Part shown: one piece after another, positions 30,635 through 48,538 of the stretch
How positions within the stretch are numbered: the stretch's first letter is position 1
Layout of the letters: each line of letters starts with the position of its first letter
Source of the DNA: Peribolospora baueri
Taxonomy: Eukaryota > Basidiomycota > Peribolosporomycetes > Peribolosporales > Peribolosporaceae
DNA: 64,000 nucleotides
NCBI GenBank assembly: GCA_029717555.1
Contig: JAMDHS010000028.1
Span: 62,001 to 126,000, forward strand
Direction: 5' to 3'
Position numbers and translations under genes: made by a program
The notes under the pieces: generated by a model
Database searches by the model: none
Seen by the model: only the letters and a program-made list of their open reading frames with translations
What the model was told of the DNA's origin: nothing

Positions 30635-31399
30635 TCGTCCCCCCATCCCGTTCCCCTTTTCCTTCTCATCCCCCGTATCCCATGTGCCTTGCCCTATCCT
30701 CTCAGCCGCGTGCTATGCTCGCCCTGTACTTCTAGGTCTCCTCTATGTCTGTACTTTCGGGAATCCATGCGAGCCTATTTGGCGGCCGCTCTGTCTTCGA
30801 TTCAATCGCGTCCCCCTCTCCGCTGCCCTGTGCTGATCCGATCAGGTAAAACAGCCGACGAGAGCTCGCGACTGTTGCATCGGCGCGCGCGTTTTAAGAG
30901 TGCCCATTCCGATACAGCCCAAAGTAAAGTAAAGTAGATACAGGAAGACAGGAAGAGAAGATGGAAGGCGAGACGCACGGAGGGGAAGGGAAGAGGATAC
31001 GGAGCGACCGACAAGAAGGACGAAGAAGCAGGTACGACACGAACAGGTTAGAGGGAACGACAAAGCTGGCGACGGAGGAGAGAGCCGGCTCCAAGACGGG
31101 CAACAGAGCGAAGAACGAACGAACGGAGCGCAACCGACGCCCTCCGTCCGACGATCAGATCATCGCGGTCCGTGCGGGTCGACGGGGCCCCACCGGTCGC
31201 GCCTATGCGCCGAGCGCCTGATGGCCAAGCTCTTCCAGCCCGTACTACTAAAGTCGGTGTGCGCCGTCAGAGCTGCCCAGGAGCCGTCACCGTCGTCCCG
31301 CCAAACCTGTGTGTGAAAGGGGTGCGCGGGCGAGAGCGACGCTTCGAAATGAGCCTCCCGTCGCCTTCCCGCGCGCGCTCAAATACGCTGCAAGACCCA
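30635..31399. other. Intergenic between H2A and the glycoside hydrolase
   Basis: This is 765 bp between convergent 3' ends. The first 200 bp are pyrimidine-rich and are probably the H2A 3' UTR. No gene was found. Confidence 0.55.
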
Positions 31400-33263
31400 T
31401 CATGTCATGTCGCGTATGCGCACCTCAAAGTCCGAGCCGAGCTTGGGAGGGTCGGTCATGACGACCTCCCAATACATCCAGCTCTCCTGGTTCTGCGTAA
31501 GGTTGCCCGTCGTCTGACTGATCTTCGTCGCCTTGTCTCTCCCGCTGGCGCCCCACTCCTCGAGGACGAGGATCTGGTCCGGATTGATCGTCGCCAGCTC
31601 TTTGCGCTTTTTCGAGAGCGCCTTCGCCAGGCCGGCGGTCTCGTAGCTGTAGTCGTGCACGGCCAGGAAGTTTATTGCCGTGCAGTCGGTCGCCCAAGCT
31701 GCTGTTGAGTCGGAAAGGTTCACGCCACCTGGAGAAGAAAAAAAAATGGAGGTACGCCAAACTCAGCACGGTACTTTCGTGATGGGGCGAAAGAGAAGCC
31801 TTGGGCGCTCACCTCCCGACGAGACATATGCGGCCGAAGACGCGTCAACGAGGGCGAGCTCGGATGCGATCACGTCGGCACGTCGACATGTCCAATCGCT
31901 CGGTGTGCGTGCCGAGTACCTGGACGACCGAGCAAGGGTATCCTGTCCGTAAGCGCGCCGCCCGCAAGCCTCTGCCGGGCCTTCTTTCCTCGACGCCAGA
32001 GTCCAAGCGCCCAGTCTCACTCACCCTTGCGGCTCGTTCTCTGCCTCGAATGCATAGATGGCCGACCCACTGAGCTGAGCCCAAGTATAATCGTCCATAA
32101 AGGCGTTCTGGTGCCTGTAAAAGGCAGAGCGAAATACGGGCGAAAATACGAGAGTTGAACTCGGGGATTACTAAACCAGAAAGCGCCTTGAAAGGACATG
32201 AGAAGACGCTGACCTCATGATATGCCTGATACGGTCGTCGAAACAGGTGGCCAGGGTGTCATTGGTATAGAACCTGTTCGACACCGGCGAAGGACTGCGT
32301 GAGATAGACTCTTAGGGCAGCCTCGAAGGCACGTGGGACGAAGCTGTCGCATACGCTCTCGACCCGCTCGCTAGCTGGCTCCACACTCACCGGGACGCGT
32401 CGTGGACTTGCGGTGTCCGAGCACCGGCGCGAGCGATGCCGGCGGCGACGGCATATACATCAGTGCCCCCTGCAAGACACGCAGAATGATACGACGTAGA
32501 ACATGTCAGCTTGGACACGCTGCACTGCGGGTAGCGAGGACGTGCACGCGGCTGCATCACTCACACCAGCCGAGTTGGTAGCGGTCGTGAAGGGCGATGA
32601 TGAGTTGGATGTCTGTGACCGAATGCAAAAGGCATTGGCCCCGCCGCCGTTCATGAGCTGACTCGCCAGCGCATCCTCCTCTTCGTAGCCAAGCTCGTCG
32701 CCTCGGCTCGCCTCGGCGGCGCACTCACCCCTTTGGTAAGCCTTATACATGAGCGAATCAACAGCTTCCAAGATAGTATCATCATACACTCCAATCATCT
32801 CAGGCTCCACATCGTTGATGTACGATCCGCCAGAGCCTTTCTGGTCTTTTGGGACCGAAGTGATAAAGATGCGGAGTACCTTGAAGTTGGCGTCGGCCAG
32901 GGCGTCGAGCACTTTGTCCTGATCTGAATCGGGGAGGGTGTAGAGGTACTGTGGGGGGGAAGGGGGGAGATAAGTACGACGAGGGAGAGGGAGATGGGCC
33001 ACGGCGGCCCGGTGAATCCATGAACGCGTTTCGACGTCGTTCGCCCCCGCCTCCGTCCTCCCACGTCCGCCGCTACGCGTTGCGCGACCCAACTCGCCTC
33101 TTACGACGCGGCGTTCGGAGACTGGACTCACGTAGCTGTTCGCTCCAGCAAAGGGCGCCGTGCTCAATGAGCGTGTCGTCCCCGGCGCGAGGGCGAGGGC
33201 GAGGAGGAGCGCGGACAGCCAGGCGAGCACGCCGGCAGGACGCGTGGCGGCGAGGCGCGCCAT
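31400..33263 (-). CDS. Secreted clan-A (GH5-like) glycoside hydrolase
   Basis: Eight exons: 33132-33263, 32729-32948, 32565-32612, 32391-32469, 32214-32273, 32025-32114, 31813-31919 and 31400-31728, giving 354 residues, all in phase. An N-terminal hydrophobic segment (LAWLSALLLALALA) is a signal peptide. The TIM-barrel landmarks are in order: ANSYYLYTLP, NFKVLRIFITSV, IQLIIALHDRYQLG, then NAFMDDYTWAQLSGSAIYAF. AENEPQG follows, with the likely acid/base Glu at 207, and finally ILVLEEWGASG with the likely nucleophile Glu at 303. The barrel ends ESWMYWEVV. This pattern fits fungal GH5 enzymes related to mannanases and glucanases, but the substrate cannot be set. The acceptor before exon 7 was chosen because it gives the conserved GYSARTPSDWTC join. 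Confidence 0.87.
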
Positions 33264-33300
33264 GATGGTAACGAGGCGTGACGGAGACGAGGGCGAGGAA

Positions 33301-33360
33301 GGAGTGTGGTGGGCACCGTACGCGAATGAAGGAGTGTGGTGGGTACGGTACGTAAATGAA
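33301..33360. repeat. 30-bp tandem duplication upstream of the glycoside hydrolase gene
   Basis: Two adjacent 30-bp units, each starting GGAGTGTGGTGGG and ending AATGAA, differ at a few positions. They lie 40-100 bp upstream of the start codon on the promoter side of the minus-strand gene. Confidence 0.8.
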
Positions 33361-34518
33361 GGAGCGTGTTACCGACGTTGCGGAGCTGAGGAGCAAAAGA
33401 AGGAAGACAAAAGAAGGTGGGGGTTATGGGGGTGGAAACGAACGTGGGTTGCGCCGGTCTTGGACGAGCGAGGGGCGCGATCTGGATGTGCCTTCTGGAT
33501 GTGCGACAAAGAAAAGAAAGAAAAAAAAAAGGAGGGGAGCTGGCGGAGAACGAGGCGAGGAGCCGGTGAGCAGCTCTGACTCTATCCTGGCGGCGGCGAC
33601 GGTGCTGTGAAAGGGATATGGAGAAAGAGAAAGTGGAGAAGAGAAACGCGCAAAGGTGAGTATGGGCAGGCCGGCCACCTGTGCCTCCGATCCTGTGCCG
33701 AGGCGCGGAGCGGTGCGAGGTAGAGCGAGCAAAGCGAGCAAAGCACATCCAACAAAAGGGAAATAAAAAAATAAATAAAAAATAAAAAAGCAAGGGCTCG
33801 CTGGCCCGCACATGGGAGGGCAGGTGCAGGAAGGAGGACAGGGAGAAGGCGCTCGCCTGGCAGGCAGCAGAGCAGGCACGCCCGCCCCAGCGATAGATAG
33901 CGACAGCCATGGCACGCCATCCATCCAAGCCGAGCCGCATTCCTGTTCCTGTCCAGCCCACGGCGCGCTTCACCAGGCAATATAGGCAGAGAGACTTTGC
34001 TGCTGACATGGTCGCCAGTCAGTCAGGCCATCATCGTCGGCGAGCGAGCCAGCCAAGTTGGCGGGCCGAGCGCGACGAAGCGGAGCAGCTGCGGCGGCGG
34101 CCGAGCCGAGGGGGCGACGGCCTGTGCATATGGAATTTAATCCGAATGATCAATCAATCAATCAATCAATCGACGGACGGACGGGACGGACAGCGGGCTC
34201 GAACGGCGAAGCCAAAATTCGAGCACGGATTGTGCGGTGCATGTGAGGAACGAACGAACGGACGAACGAAAGAAAGAAGAGGCGACGGACGGGGCGAAGA
34301 CGAAGACGGCTGCGACAAGACGACGAGAGACCAGACAAACGTACCCAAGTACTTGTACAAGTATGCTTTCGCGCGCGATTCCACCGAGACGAGACGACAG
34401 GAGAAAAGCCAAAGCCAAAGCGAAGGTGAAAGGTGGGCGCGGCCTCGAAAGGTGTCAGGGATACTTTGTATATAGGAGATCCGGCCACTCCGGCCGGGCA
34501 GGTTGCAGCGAGGCAGGG

Positions 34519-34585
34519 GGATAGATAGATGGGTAAGCAAATACGTAGATAGATGGGTAGATAGCTAGGTAGGTAGGCAGGTAGA
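34519..34585. repeat. GATA/GGTA tetranucleotide repeats
   Basis: Interrupted runs of GATA, GGTA and GGCA units in the 3' flank of the membrane-protein gene. Confidence 0.75.
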
Positions 34586-34761
34586 CAAGACGAGCTGAGC
34601 ATCCCGTGAGAGCAAGAGCACCGTAAGGGCGCTGCGACGGTATAGTCCGACGGCGCGCCGAAGAAGATGGTATAGGTATCGTGGCAGGACAGATACAAGT
34701 CCAAGGAGGGAAATGCGAGCAGCGAGCAGCGAGTCAGACGAAAAAGCGAATCCCCTCATCT

Positions 34762-36736
34762 TCATCTCGGTCCCAACCGCGCCTTCTCAATGACCCATTC
34801 CGGATACGGCGATCGCTGCTCGGCCTGCTCTTGTCGTTGCTGGCCCCCGCTCTCCTCAGCAGACGGCGACGAGCCCACGTTGCCGCCGTCCGCCCGTCCT
34901 TCCCTTTCGCCCTCTCTTCCCTCGGCGATAAATCCGCCCGTGTCGCTCCCACCAGAAGCCCCCGCGTCCCGTCTCGGCGGCTGATAATCCGGCGGTAGCT
35001 CGATCACCCCGTCTTCATTCTCCTCCACCCCGCCCGGCTGCATTGGCACAGGCCCGGCGTCAGTGTGCCTGAACACCCGTGTTTGCCCGCTCGTTCGGCT
35101 GTTCAAGCTCGCTGCATGGCTGCTCGTGCTCAGCATCGGCAAAAGCGGCTGCGCACCATAGGCCGAGGAAGGGTAGAGAGTGCTGGACGATGGGTCGTGT
35201 GCGTGGGCCACCGTATGCGGGGACGACGAGTGGTTAGGGTCATCGTGCGACGGTGTAGGGTGCGGCGACAGGAAGTAGCCGTCCGCGGCCGAGCGCGGCT
35301 CCTGCAAGACGGGTCCGTAGCTCACGCCACCCGACGATGGATACGACCCGTGATGATACGACCCGGGATGACCGGAGATGACGGACTCGGAGTAGTCCGA
35401 CGCGTGGCCGACACCAGGAGGGGAGAAGTCCTGCATTCGGTAAGGCTCCACATCACCACCGCCAAGGCGAGCGTCCGAGTCGTTTTCCCAGAGCACAGCC
35501 TGCCGCGTCCGTCGTCGGCTCTTTCGTCGCTTGAAAAAGAGGAGCAGAGCGCCCAGACAGGCCAACAGGACTAGCGCCCCGAGCACTCCGCCGACGACTG
35601 GCCACGTGGTCTGACGGCTCTTGGAGCTAGCCTTCACAGGAGCGGTCGACGTGGCGGGCAAGAGGGAGAAGGGGGCCTGAGCCGGTCCGTTCAGACAGCT
35701 GGTCATATTGCCCGCTCCCACGGTGAGCGCGTTCGTTGTCCCCCCGCTCCCCGTCGGCCCATCATCGCCCATGGCGAGCACGAAGCGCGTTCCCTCCCGG
35801 AGTTCGAGCATCCAGGTGAAGTTGGACACCGGTCCGGCGGTGAACGTCATGGGCAACATATTCTCAGGCAGAACGGTAATACGGTAAGGTGCTTTCGCGA
35901 ATGTGCCACCTCCCTCGTTGGACGGCCCGCCGCCCCAGCTCACTGTAAAGTCCTGACACTCGACAGCCGGACCATTCCCGAAGAAGAAGTCCTGGTTCTC
36001 CGATGGCCCTGCGCAGAGGTTGGAAGGGCTGGCGGATATGGGGGTAATTACCGACGTGTTGCCGTGTTTTTGGGTAGCGTCCATTATGGATATGATGACC
36101 GAGGAGGGGTCTGGGACGCCGATGCGCCAGAGGTTGGGAAGAGTGTGGTTGTACGTCCAACTGGCGAGAGAGTGAAGGACGGGGGTCAGACGGCCAAATC
36201 ACCAAAGGGAGCAGCTTTAGCAGCTGCTCGCCACGAGCGCTGAAAACTCACATCTCCTCATCCATGTAGTCCATTGGTAGCACTACCGTGGACCAGCCAG
36301 CATAGAGCAGTCCGACGAGGAGCGTGTAAGGTGCCGTGCCCTGTGAGATACAAGAGACAAGGCGTCATAAACGACGAGGGCGATCAGCACCACCACCTCT
36401 CGACGCCTCGAAGAGCGGCCCGATGCGCTCAAGACGGCCAAGGCGACGCACCTGTGATGAGTTAAATGAGATCACAAGGTCCGCACAGGCGGTCGCCGCA
36501 CCAAGGCTGAGATCGAACGCGAAGGCCTGCTTGAGCGCACAGGCCGCGCCGAGCAAAGCGACCGGCAGGCAGACGCTCAAGCTTGATCGACGACTGCCAG
36601 CTGCGACGGGGACATGCGTGGACGAGGAAGCGCAAGTCGGTACGCCTTTGCGTCGCCGACGGGAGCCATGATCTACCGCCCCCACGGCTCCGGAATCCGC
36701 CAGACGGTGGGAGGCGACCGGCCGGGAGGCCTCCAT
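34762..36736 (-). CDS. Single-pass membrane protein with long cytosolic tail and PPxY motif
   Basis: Three exons, 36452-36736, 36252-36340 and 34762-36160, give 590 residues. SLSVCLPVALLGAACALKQA acts as signal peptide or anchor, but it sits about 50 residues from the chosen Met, so the true start may differ; an upstream in-frame ATG at 37018 exists. The extracellular part has N-glycosylation sites (NHT, NTS, NFT, NMT) and conserved-looking blocks GTAPYTLLVGLLYAGWSTVV and YRITVLPENMLPMTFTAGPV. One membrane span, WPVVGGVLGALVLLACLGAL, is followed by the stop-transfer KRRKSRRRTR. The cytosolic tail of about 230 residues is Ser/Pro/His-rich and contains LPPDYQP, a PPxY motif that could recruit an Rsp5-type ubiquitin ligase. 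The layout is common among uncharacterised basidiomycete surface proteins. It is divergent from CCT6. Confidence 0.75.
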
Positions 36737-37137
36737 TGTGGAGGTGGGACGGCTGGCGTAGGAGCGTGGGGCCCGAGCTGCAAGAGCCAGCGGCGAAGGC
36801 AGGAAGGCACTGTATGTGCAGGAGCGGCGGTGGCGGGAACAAAGCAAAGCAGACAGGAACACCGCTGCGCTGACTGTGACGGCGACGTGGACGGAGGTGG
36901 GGGAGGTGGCGCTGACAATCATCCGCCGAGCAGCCGTCGGCCGCTCTGCGACCTTCCCACATGCGCCCGTCAGGCACGGGCTGCGAAGCCCAGGCGGCAC
37001 GGTCGCATCGCACAGCAATCGACTGCGGCATGTGAGAACCTCATCACGTGACCCACCTCCAACTCAGCGACTACGCATGGAAGAACACAACTCGGTCCTG
37101 ACGTCCTGAGACGACGGACGATAAAGACAGCGCCAAG
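36737..37137. promoter_or_regulatory. Divergent upstream region between membrane protein and CCT6
   Basis: This 401 bp must contain the start regions of both genes if the start at 36736 is right. No TATA box is obvious. A GTGACG-type stretch (TCACGTGA) at 37043-37050 is a palindromic E-box-like site; any role is inference. Confidence 0.4.
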
Positions 37138-39858
<2,721 letters not shown>

Positions 39859-40945
39859 TATCCGTTTTCGTCTCGTTCCCTCACGCACCGATGGTTGCGA
39901 ACATGACCTGTGGGCCCCCATTAGGTACTCTTCGCTGCTTCTAATCCTCCTCCCGTACGGGTGCTTGTGAAGGGTGCTCGTGTGTAGATATGGGAGCGTA
40001 ATCTGTTTTAGTGGAGAGCGTGAAAAAAGGCACATACCTGTGATATGTTGAGATGGACGGCGTTTAAGACATCGATGGTGCTGGACAGGTGGTGCCGTTG
40101 CCAAGCGTGATGTGATCGAGGCCGTCCGGTTTCGGTGTGGGTCACGATGGGCTGGCTGGCCACCGTGTCTTCGTCGGCTGCTCGCTCGTCCGCCGACTTC
40201 TCCACTCACCATCACCTCTGGTCGTGCACAACCTGCTCCCAGCGTCCGCTCTTTCCTTCCTTTCCTTCCTTCCCTTCCTTTCCTTCCTTTCCTTTGCCTC
40301 CCTATTTTCGTCCGTCGGCCTCTTGCCCTGTCCTCCTTCGCCGCGCCGCCTCCTGCAGCTCCTGATCGCTAAACGTCGCCGGAAGGAAAACCGGAGGGCG
40401 TGCCTGCAGCCGAACCCGGTTCGCCCATCACCTTCCTACCCACTTATCATCCAGGACGTCGATTGGATCGTGCGCAAGCTGGGCCGGACCGCCTCCCTGC
40501 ACCGTCGCCGTTCCGCCCGAGTTCATTTCACGGCCTCTTCCCTTCCGCGTATCGCTCTTCCGTCGCATCACCCGACCACTCATTTGTGCAACCGTCGGTT
40601 TTGAGAGGGCTCGGTGGCTGTAGGGGGGGCATCGAAACAGCTGCCGCAACACTCATCATCGACGGCTCCGCACAAGTCGTTCGTTCGCTCCGCGTGTCGC
40701 ACGGACACAGACAGGCAAGAGGGAGGAATAGGGTACAGTGAGAGCGTGCAAGACATTGCCGGGGAGGGAGGTGGGAGCGCAGGAAGGACAGGTCTTGTCT
40801 CGCTCGTACCTTCGTCCGTGCGGGCGCCCGTCTGGAGCTGCCAGTCCGTCGTCGTCGAGAGTTAACGTGTAGGTCGTTCTGCTCCCTTCAACGTCTACTC
40901 GGTCCCCACCGATAGCGTCCTTATCGTCCGCAAGGGGGAAGAAAG
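39859..40945. other. Intergenic between CCT6 and the Ldb17-like gene
   Basis: This 1087 bp stretch has no supported gene. A (CTTTC/CTTCC)n pyrimidine tract lies at about 40253-40300. It probably serves as the CCT6 3' end and the promoter of the next gene. Confidence 0.5.
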
Positions 40946-43636
40946 ATGGACTTTGTCGAGTACCATATTGAGACGTCGCAGGACTTCTGGGCGGGTGAGT
41001 AGTCCAGACCAGGACTTCTTGTGCGCCCTCACTCTTTGCTGACGGCTTCCCGTCCGTTGCGCCTTCTTGCCACCAGAGCTCGATGATATTCTCAACCCTA
41101 TCCCACCACTCACCCCCACCCAAGTGACCGCCTCTCTCCGAACCTTCTTGCACTTCACTGCGGCGTATCACGACCGGTTCCTCGACGATCCTCGCGACCT
41201 CGAGCAGTCCCTGGACAGGCTGTTCGATAGCCCGCTTTTTGATCGGGAGCATCATGAGACGGGGGCGGAGAGCGTTGTGGAGGTGGTGAAGGGGGTGAGT
41301 TCGGCGTAGTCTTGTCTAGGGTGTAAAAAAAACGCTATCGCATGTTGTCAAGAGTGACATGACATACCCTCCTGAGCCCTCGCTCATCTACGTCTTGCGA
41401 TCTCACAATCTGTCCAGAGCACCAACCTCCGCCTACACTACATCGCCTACACCATCATCCTTCTCTATGGCCAAACTTCACCGTCTTCCATACCCCATCC
41501 CTCCTCCTCGCGACCGCCAAAGGCCGACACGGTTTCCCCACGGACGTCCATCTACCGCTCTCTCCAGCAGTCCTCGCGGGGGGCCATGATACCCCGGCTC
41601 GTTCACCATATTTGGGCCGGCTTCTACGCCTTGCAAGCTCAGGCGGCCTTGGGCGAAGCGCCCATCGATGGCGCGGACGCAATCGGGGAGACGAGCGAGG
41701 CGGTCAGGACGAGGTCTTTGCAGATCAGGATGCGTGGTTTAGCTATGAGGCTGCTGTACGAGATTTGCAGGGTGCAGAAGCTGGAAGAGGCGGATATACG
41801 TGAGTGCTCGGAATGTCGTTCCCAGTGCGAGGCCTGCTCCGTTCTTCTGACACCGACCGCTTGTATCGGTCCTTCGATCGGTCCTCAGGCGTCTTTGACG
41901 ATGCGTTCATCGATCACCTATTCGACTTGGTCGAAGAGACGAGATGTCAGCGCGACGAGAGCTTCAATTATGCGGTGATGAAGCTGCTGGTGCGTCGTTT
42001 CCTGACCGCTGATTAATGTCCGGCGTACTGGCTCACACGTTGCTTTTCTTCGCCGCTCGCTCATTCATGACAAAGGTCGCAGTGAACGAGCAGTTCATGG
42101 TGTCATCACTACACCACACCCACCCCCATCATACCCGATCGTTGCATGCTGGTATTGCCTCGCCCAACTACGCTCAGACATTCAGCTCGCGCCTGGACAC
42201 ACAGACCCCACCAGCCGGGTATTCGCACCAAGGCTCGGGTAACCCCGTCCTTGGCGTCCTCGCCTTGCGTCTCAACCGCTCAAAAACATTTGGAGAGAAC
42301 CTCATCTTCATGCTCAACCGCGCCTCATCTTCAGATGCCGAAGATCTCTGCATGCAGCTTCTCGTCCTCAAAATGTTGTATCTGCTGTTCACGACCCCGG
42401 AGACGGCGCATTACTTTTACACCAATGACTTGAAGGTGCTCGTGGATGTTTTTGTGCGAGAGTTGGTCGATCTTCCGGAGGAGAGCGAATCTGTACGTGG
42501 CTCAATGGCGTCGAAGGTCGGTCTAAGTATCGGCGTTCTCGCTGACCACGCTCTCATTTTGCTGTCCATCCCTCGCTCAGCTCCGACACACCTATTTAAG
42601 AGTTTTACACCCTCTTCTAACTCAAACCCAGCTTTGCACATACCCATATAAACGCCCTTCGATCCGACGCGTCCTCCTCTCCCTTCTCTCCTATGGTCAT
42701 ATTCGCGATATCAGCCCTACGACGCGGCGACTTACCGAACGCATCCTCAAAGCGGAGTGGTGCGTCGAGCTGGAGAAGTCGACGCCGGTTCTCGGGCTGG
42801 GAGGGCCCGGTGAGGCGACGCAAGCTAGGGTGGAGAGCATTGGAGGAGGCACTGCCGCGAACCGGATGCTCATGAAAAGCGTCAGCGTGGAAGGATTGCC
42901 TATCCTGAGCTCCTCTTCGCCAACGAGCTCTGGGAGCATGCGCAGCATGCAGGCTGTCGCAGCGGCCAAGGGGACGGGAGGCTCTCCGTCCCTGAGTCCC
43001 ACATTCCTGTACCCGGCGTCTGCCGGCGGTTCGACCAAGGGGCCGCACGAGTCTTCCTTGTCGAACGTCCTCGCTGGATCTCTTTCGCTCGACGCTACTC
43101 TGGCGGAGATCGACGTCAAACAAGGAAAAAGCCCGATCTTTTCGCGCTCCGCGCCCTCCACTCCACCGCGTCGAGTTTCGAACGCTTCGCTCGCGGACGT
43201 GCCTCATACCGCACGACAGGCCCCGTCCTCTCCGCTGGCCCGCAAGCTTGAGCATCAAAACGGCACTAGTACCAGCGACGCCAACTCGTCGGCTGACTCT
43301 GTCAAGCCGCAGCCGGAGGACTCCAACGGCGGCGGACACGAGGGCCGACCGATTCCACGACTACTTGTCGAATGTCCTTCCGGGAGCGGATCCTCGGAGC
43401 GTACTTCGCCTCTGCCGGTCCCTTTGTTGCCGCCTCCACGACCCGCTTCGTCAGCGGCGATACGCGCGCCTCACCAACAACCATCGGTGCCTCCGCCGAG
43501 ACCGCGCTCGACCAGCGGCGCCGCTCGTCCGCCCGGCAGCGCAACCTCCTCCGGCTTCAAACACCACCGCGCACCTCCTCCTCCTCCGCCCTCCCGCCTG
43601 AATCGCACTGTCAGCCCGGCCCACTGCAAAAGTTGA
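40946..43636 (+). CDS. LDB17: Ldb17/Dip1/SPIN90-family actin regulator
   Basis: Six exons, 40946-40994, 41077-41294, 41418-41799, 41889-41989, 42076-42492 and 42581-43636, give 740 residues. The N-terminal half, beginning MDFVEYHIETSQDFW, is the alpha-helical SPIN90/Ldb17 domain. Typical segments are LVHHIWAGFYALQAQ, FDDAFIDHLFDLVEETRCQRDESFNYAVMKLL, NEQFMV, TFGENLIFMLNRASSSDAEDL, LLVLKMLYLLFTTPETAHYFYTNDLKVLVDVF and RHTYLRVLHPLL. The C-terminal 330 residues are Ser/Pro-rich and end with proline tracts (VPPPRPRS, APPPPPPSR) likely to bind SH3 proteins. Members activate Arp2/3 to make linear seed filaments at endocytic patches. The split at 42075 uses an AAAG acceptor. Confidence 0.88.
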
Positions 43637-44055
43637 TACCCCGCGCCGTCCTTTGCTTACCGATTCGTTCTTTCGCAAAACGTTGCTCGGAGCAGTTCGC
43701 ATCTGTGTCGCGCACCTTTCTCTGCCCTTCAACTATGACCTCTTGACCTTTTCATCCTGTTCCTCAACCGCCGTGCTTTCTTTGCAGTTTATCGTCCTTC
43801 ACCTACTCCCCCTCGCAATAGTAATAGTGCCCTCTTGAGCAGATAACATCTCACAGCTGGGGCTTCGTTCTCCGTGTACATGGTCGATAGTCATCCTCAT
43901 GGCAAACGGTGCTTGATTCCACTCCGATAACCAGGAAGAGAGGTTGGAGCACAAATGAGGTCCAAGGGTACTACGTATGTGTGAAATACACGGATCAGGA
44001 AAAGGCAGGGAAAGTCGATACGAAGACAAATGCTACATGGCTATTCCAGGCACGC
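43637..44055. other. Intergenic between convergent LDB17 and MCM5
   Basis: This is 419 bp between two 3' ends. Nothing was recognised in it. Confidence 0.6.
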
Positions 44056-47424
<3,369 letters not shown>

Positions 47425-48538
47425 GGTTGTATGGCGGAACTGCAACTACTGCAAGTGGGAGGTCCAAGTGGTATTTAGGAAAAGAGGCAGGAGGGAGCGC
47501 ACGGGAAGCTCGAAGGGACGCGTCGCGCGCTGCCGCGTAAATGAGCTGTTGCTGCGGCGACACCGGGCGTCTGGCTCGCCAATTGGGAGTACCGATGTCA
47601 AGAATGAAGACATATTCGTTCGAGCACAGTTGATAAAGCCCTTCTCTGGAGTGTGGTGCTGGTCGAGGTCATGTTTCGCGTTCCGCCATCCGCCATCCGG
47701 AAAACAAAGGAACCCGGTTGATGGGATGCCTACCCAAGCTCTACGTCCGTCTCAAAAAGAGTATATGACATTCCACAGAGTAATAAACATCTACAAAACT
47801 CGTGCGCGGCCTCCGCCGCCCATCTCCATGCGTCCGTCCGCTAGCGCAACGTTAATAAAACTCGAGTGAAGTTGCTCGAAGCGCTCAGCAGCGGCCGACA
47901 TTGTAGACAGAAATTCGTTAGTGAAGGGGAAAGGGAGGGGTCGACGCGCAACCGAGAGCAGGGGAATGTGCATGTGGGAGGAGCGGACAAAAAAGGTTTC
48001 ACGCCGAGAGTGCCGTCTCCTCTGCCGTGCTGAGAGGAGCCTTACCCACTCACCCAGCACTCTCGACTACTGCTCTGCTGTCAGAAAGCTAGCTAGAGCC
48101 GGCGTACACTGACTGCGTTTGACCGTGGCCTTCCCCCGGGTCACGGTCACGATCCGACGAACCCGGGGCACGGACAAGACATTCACGTGTGGCCTTGCCT
48201 TTGTGGCTCGATAAGCCGCGGAGGCCATCGGTGACCCCCCGCCGTCTCGGGGGGCTGAAGGTTCGGTATCCACCCTAGGACCGAATGAACCCAAATTTGC
48301 ACCTCGAGCAGAGAATATGGTCGTCGGAGAATCGGCAGAAGGAGTAGGTCACGAAGGTGGTGGAGAGAAAGACAGAAGCGTATGGCGGGCACCGAGGATG
48401 GTGGAGAGCAAAGCGCAAGCGTTTGGCGGGAACCGGAAACGTGTGGTCCAATGGCTTCGGCATGGGCGTGGATGGATGGAGCGGGTTAGGGTTGCACCTG
48501 GAATACTTAAGAGGTGCACGACCGGGGCAAAGCGCGGT
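47425..48538. other. Intergenic: MCM5 upstream and 3' flank of the next gene
   Basis: This 1114 bp stretch has no supported gene. Near 48121-48150 there is an imperfect inverted sequence around CCCCCGGGTCACGGTCACG. No tRNA-like A/B boxes were found. Confidence 0.5.

Larger units (their letters stand above)
33264..34761. other. Intergenic 1.5 kb, low complexity
   Basis: This holds the upstream region of the glycoside hydrolase gene and the 3' flank of the membrane-protein gene. It carries a 30-bp tandem duplication (33301-33360), A-rich tracts near 33761-33789, an (AATC)n run near 34144-34171 and GATA/GGTA-type tetranucleotide repeats (about 34519-34585). Several long open frames here are low-complexity artefacts. 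Confidence 0.55.

Noticed and set aside
48121-48180. Inverted GC-rich sequence considered as a tRNA or terminator
   Set aside because: No A-box or B-box, no cloverleaf with a 7-bp acceptor stem, and hairpin terminators do not apply to fungal genes.
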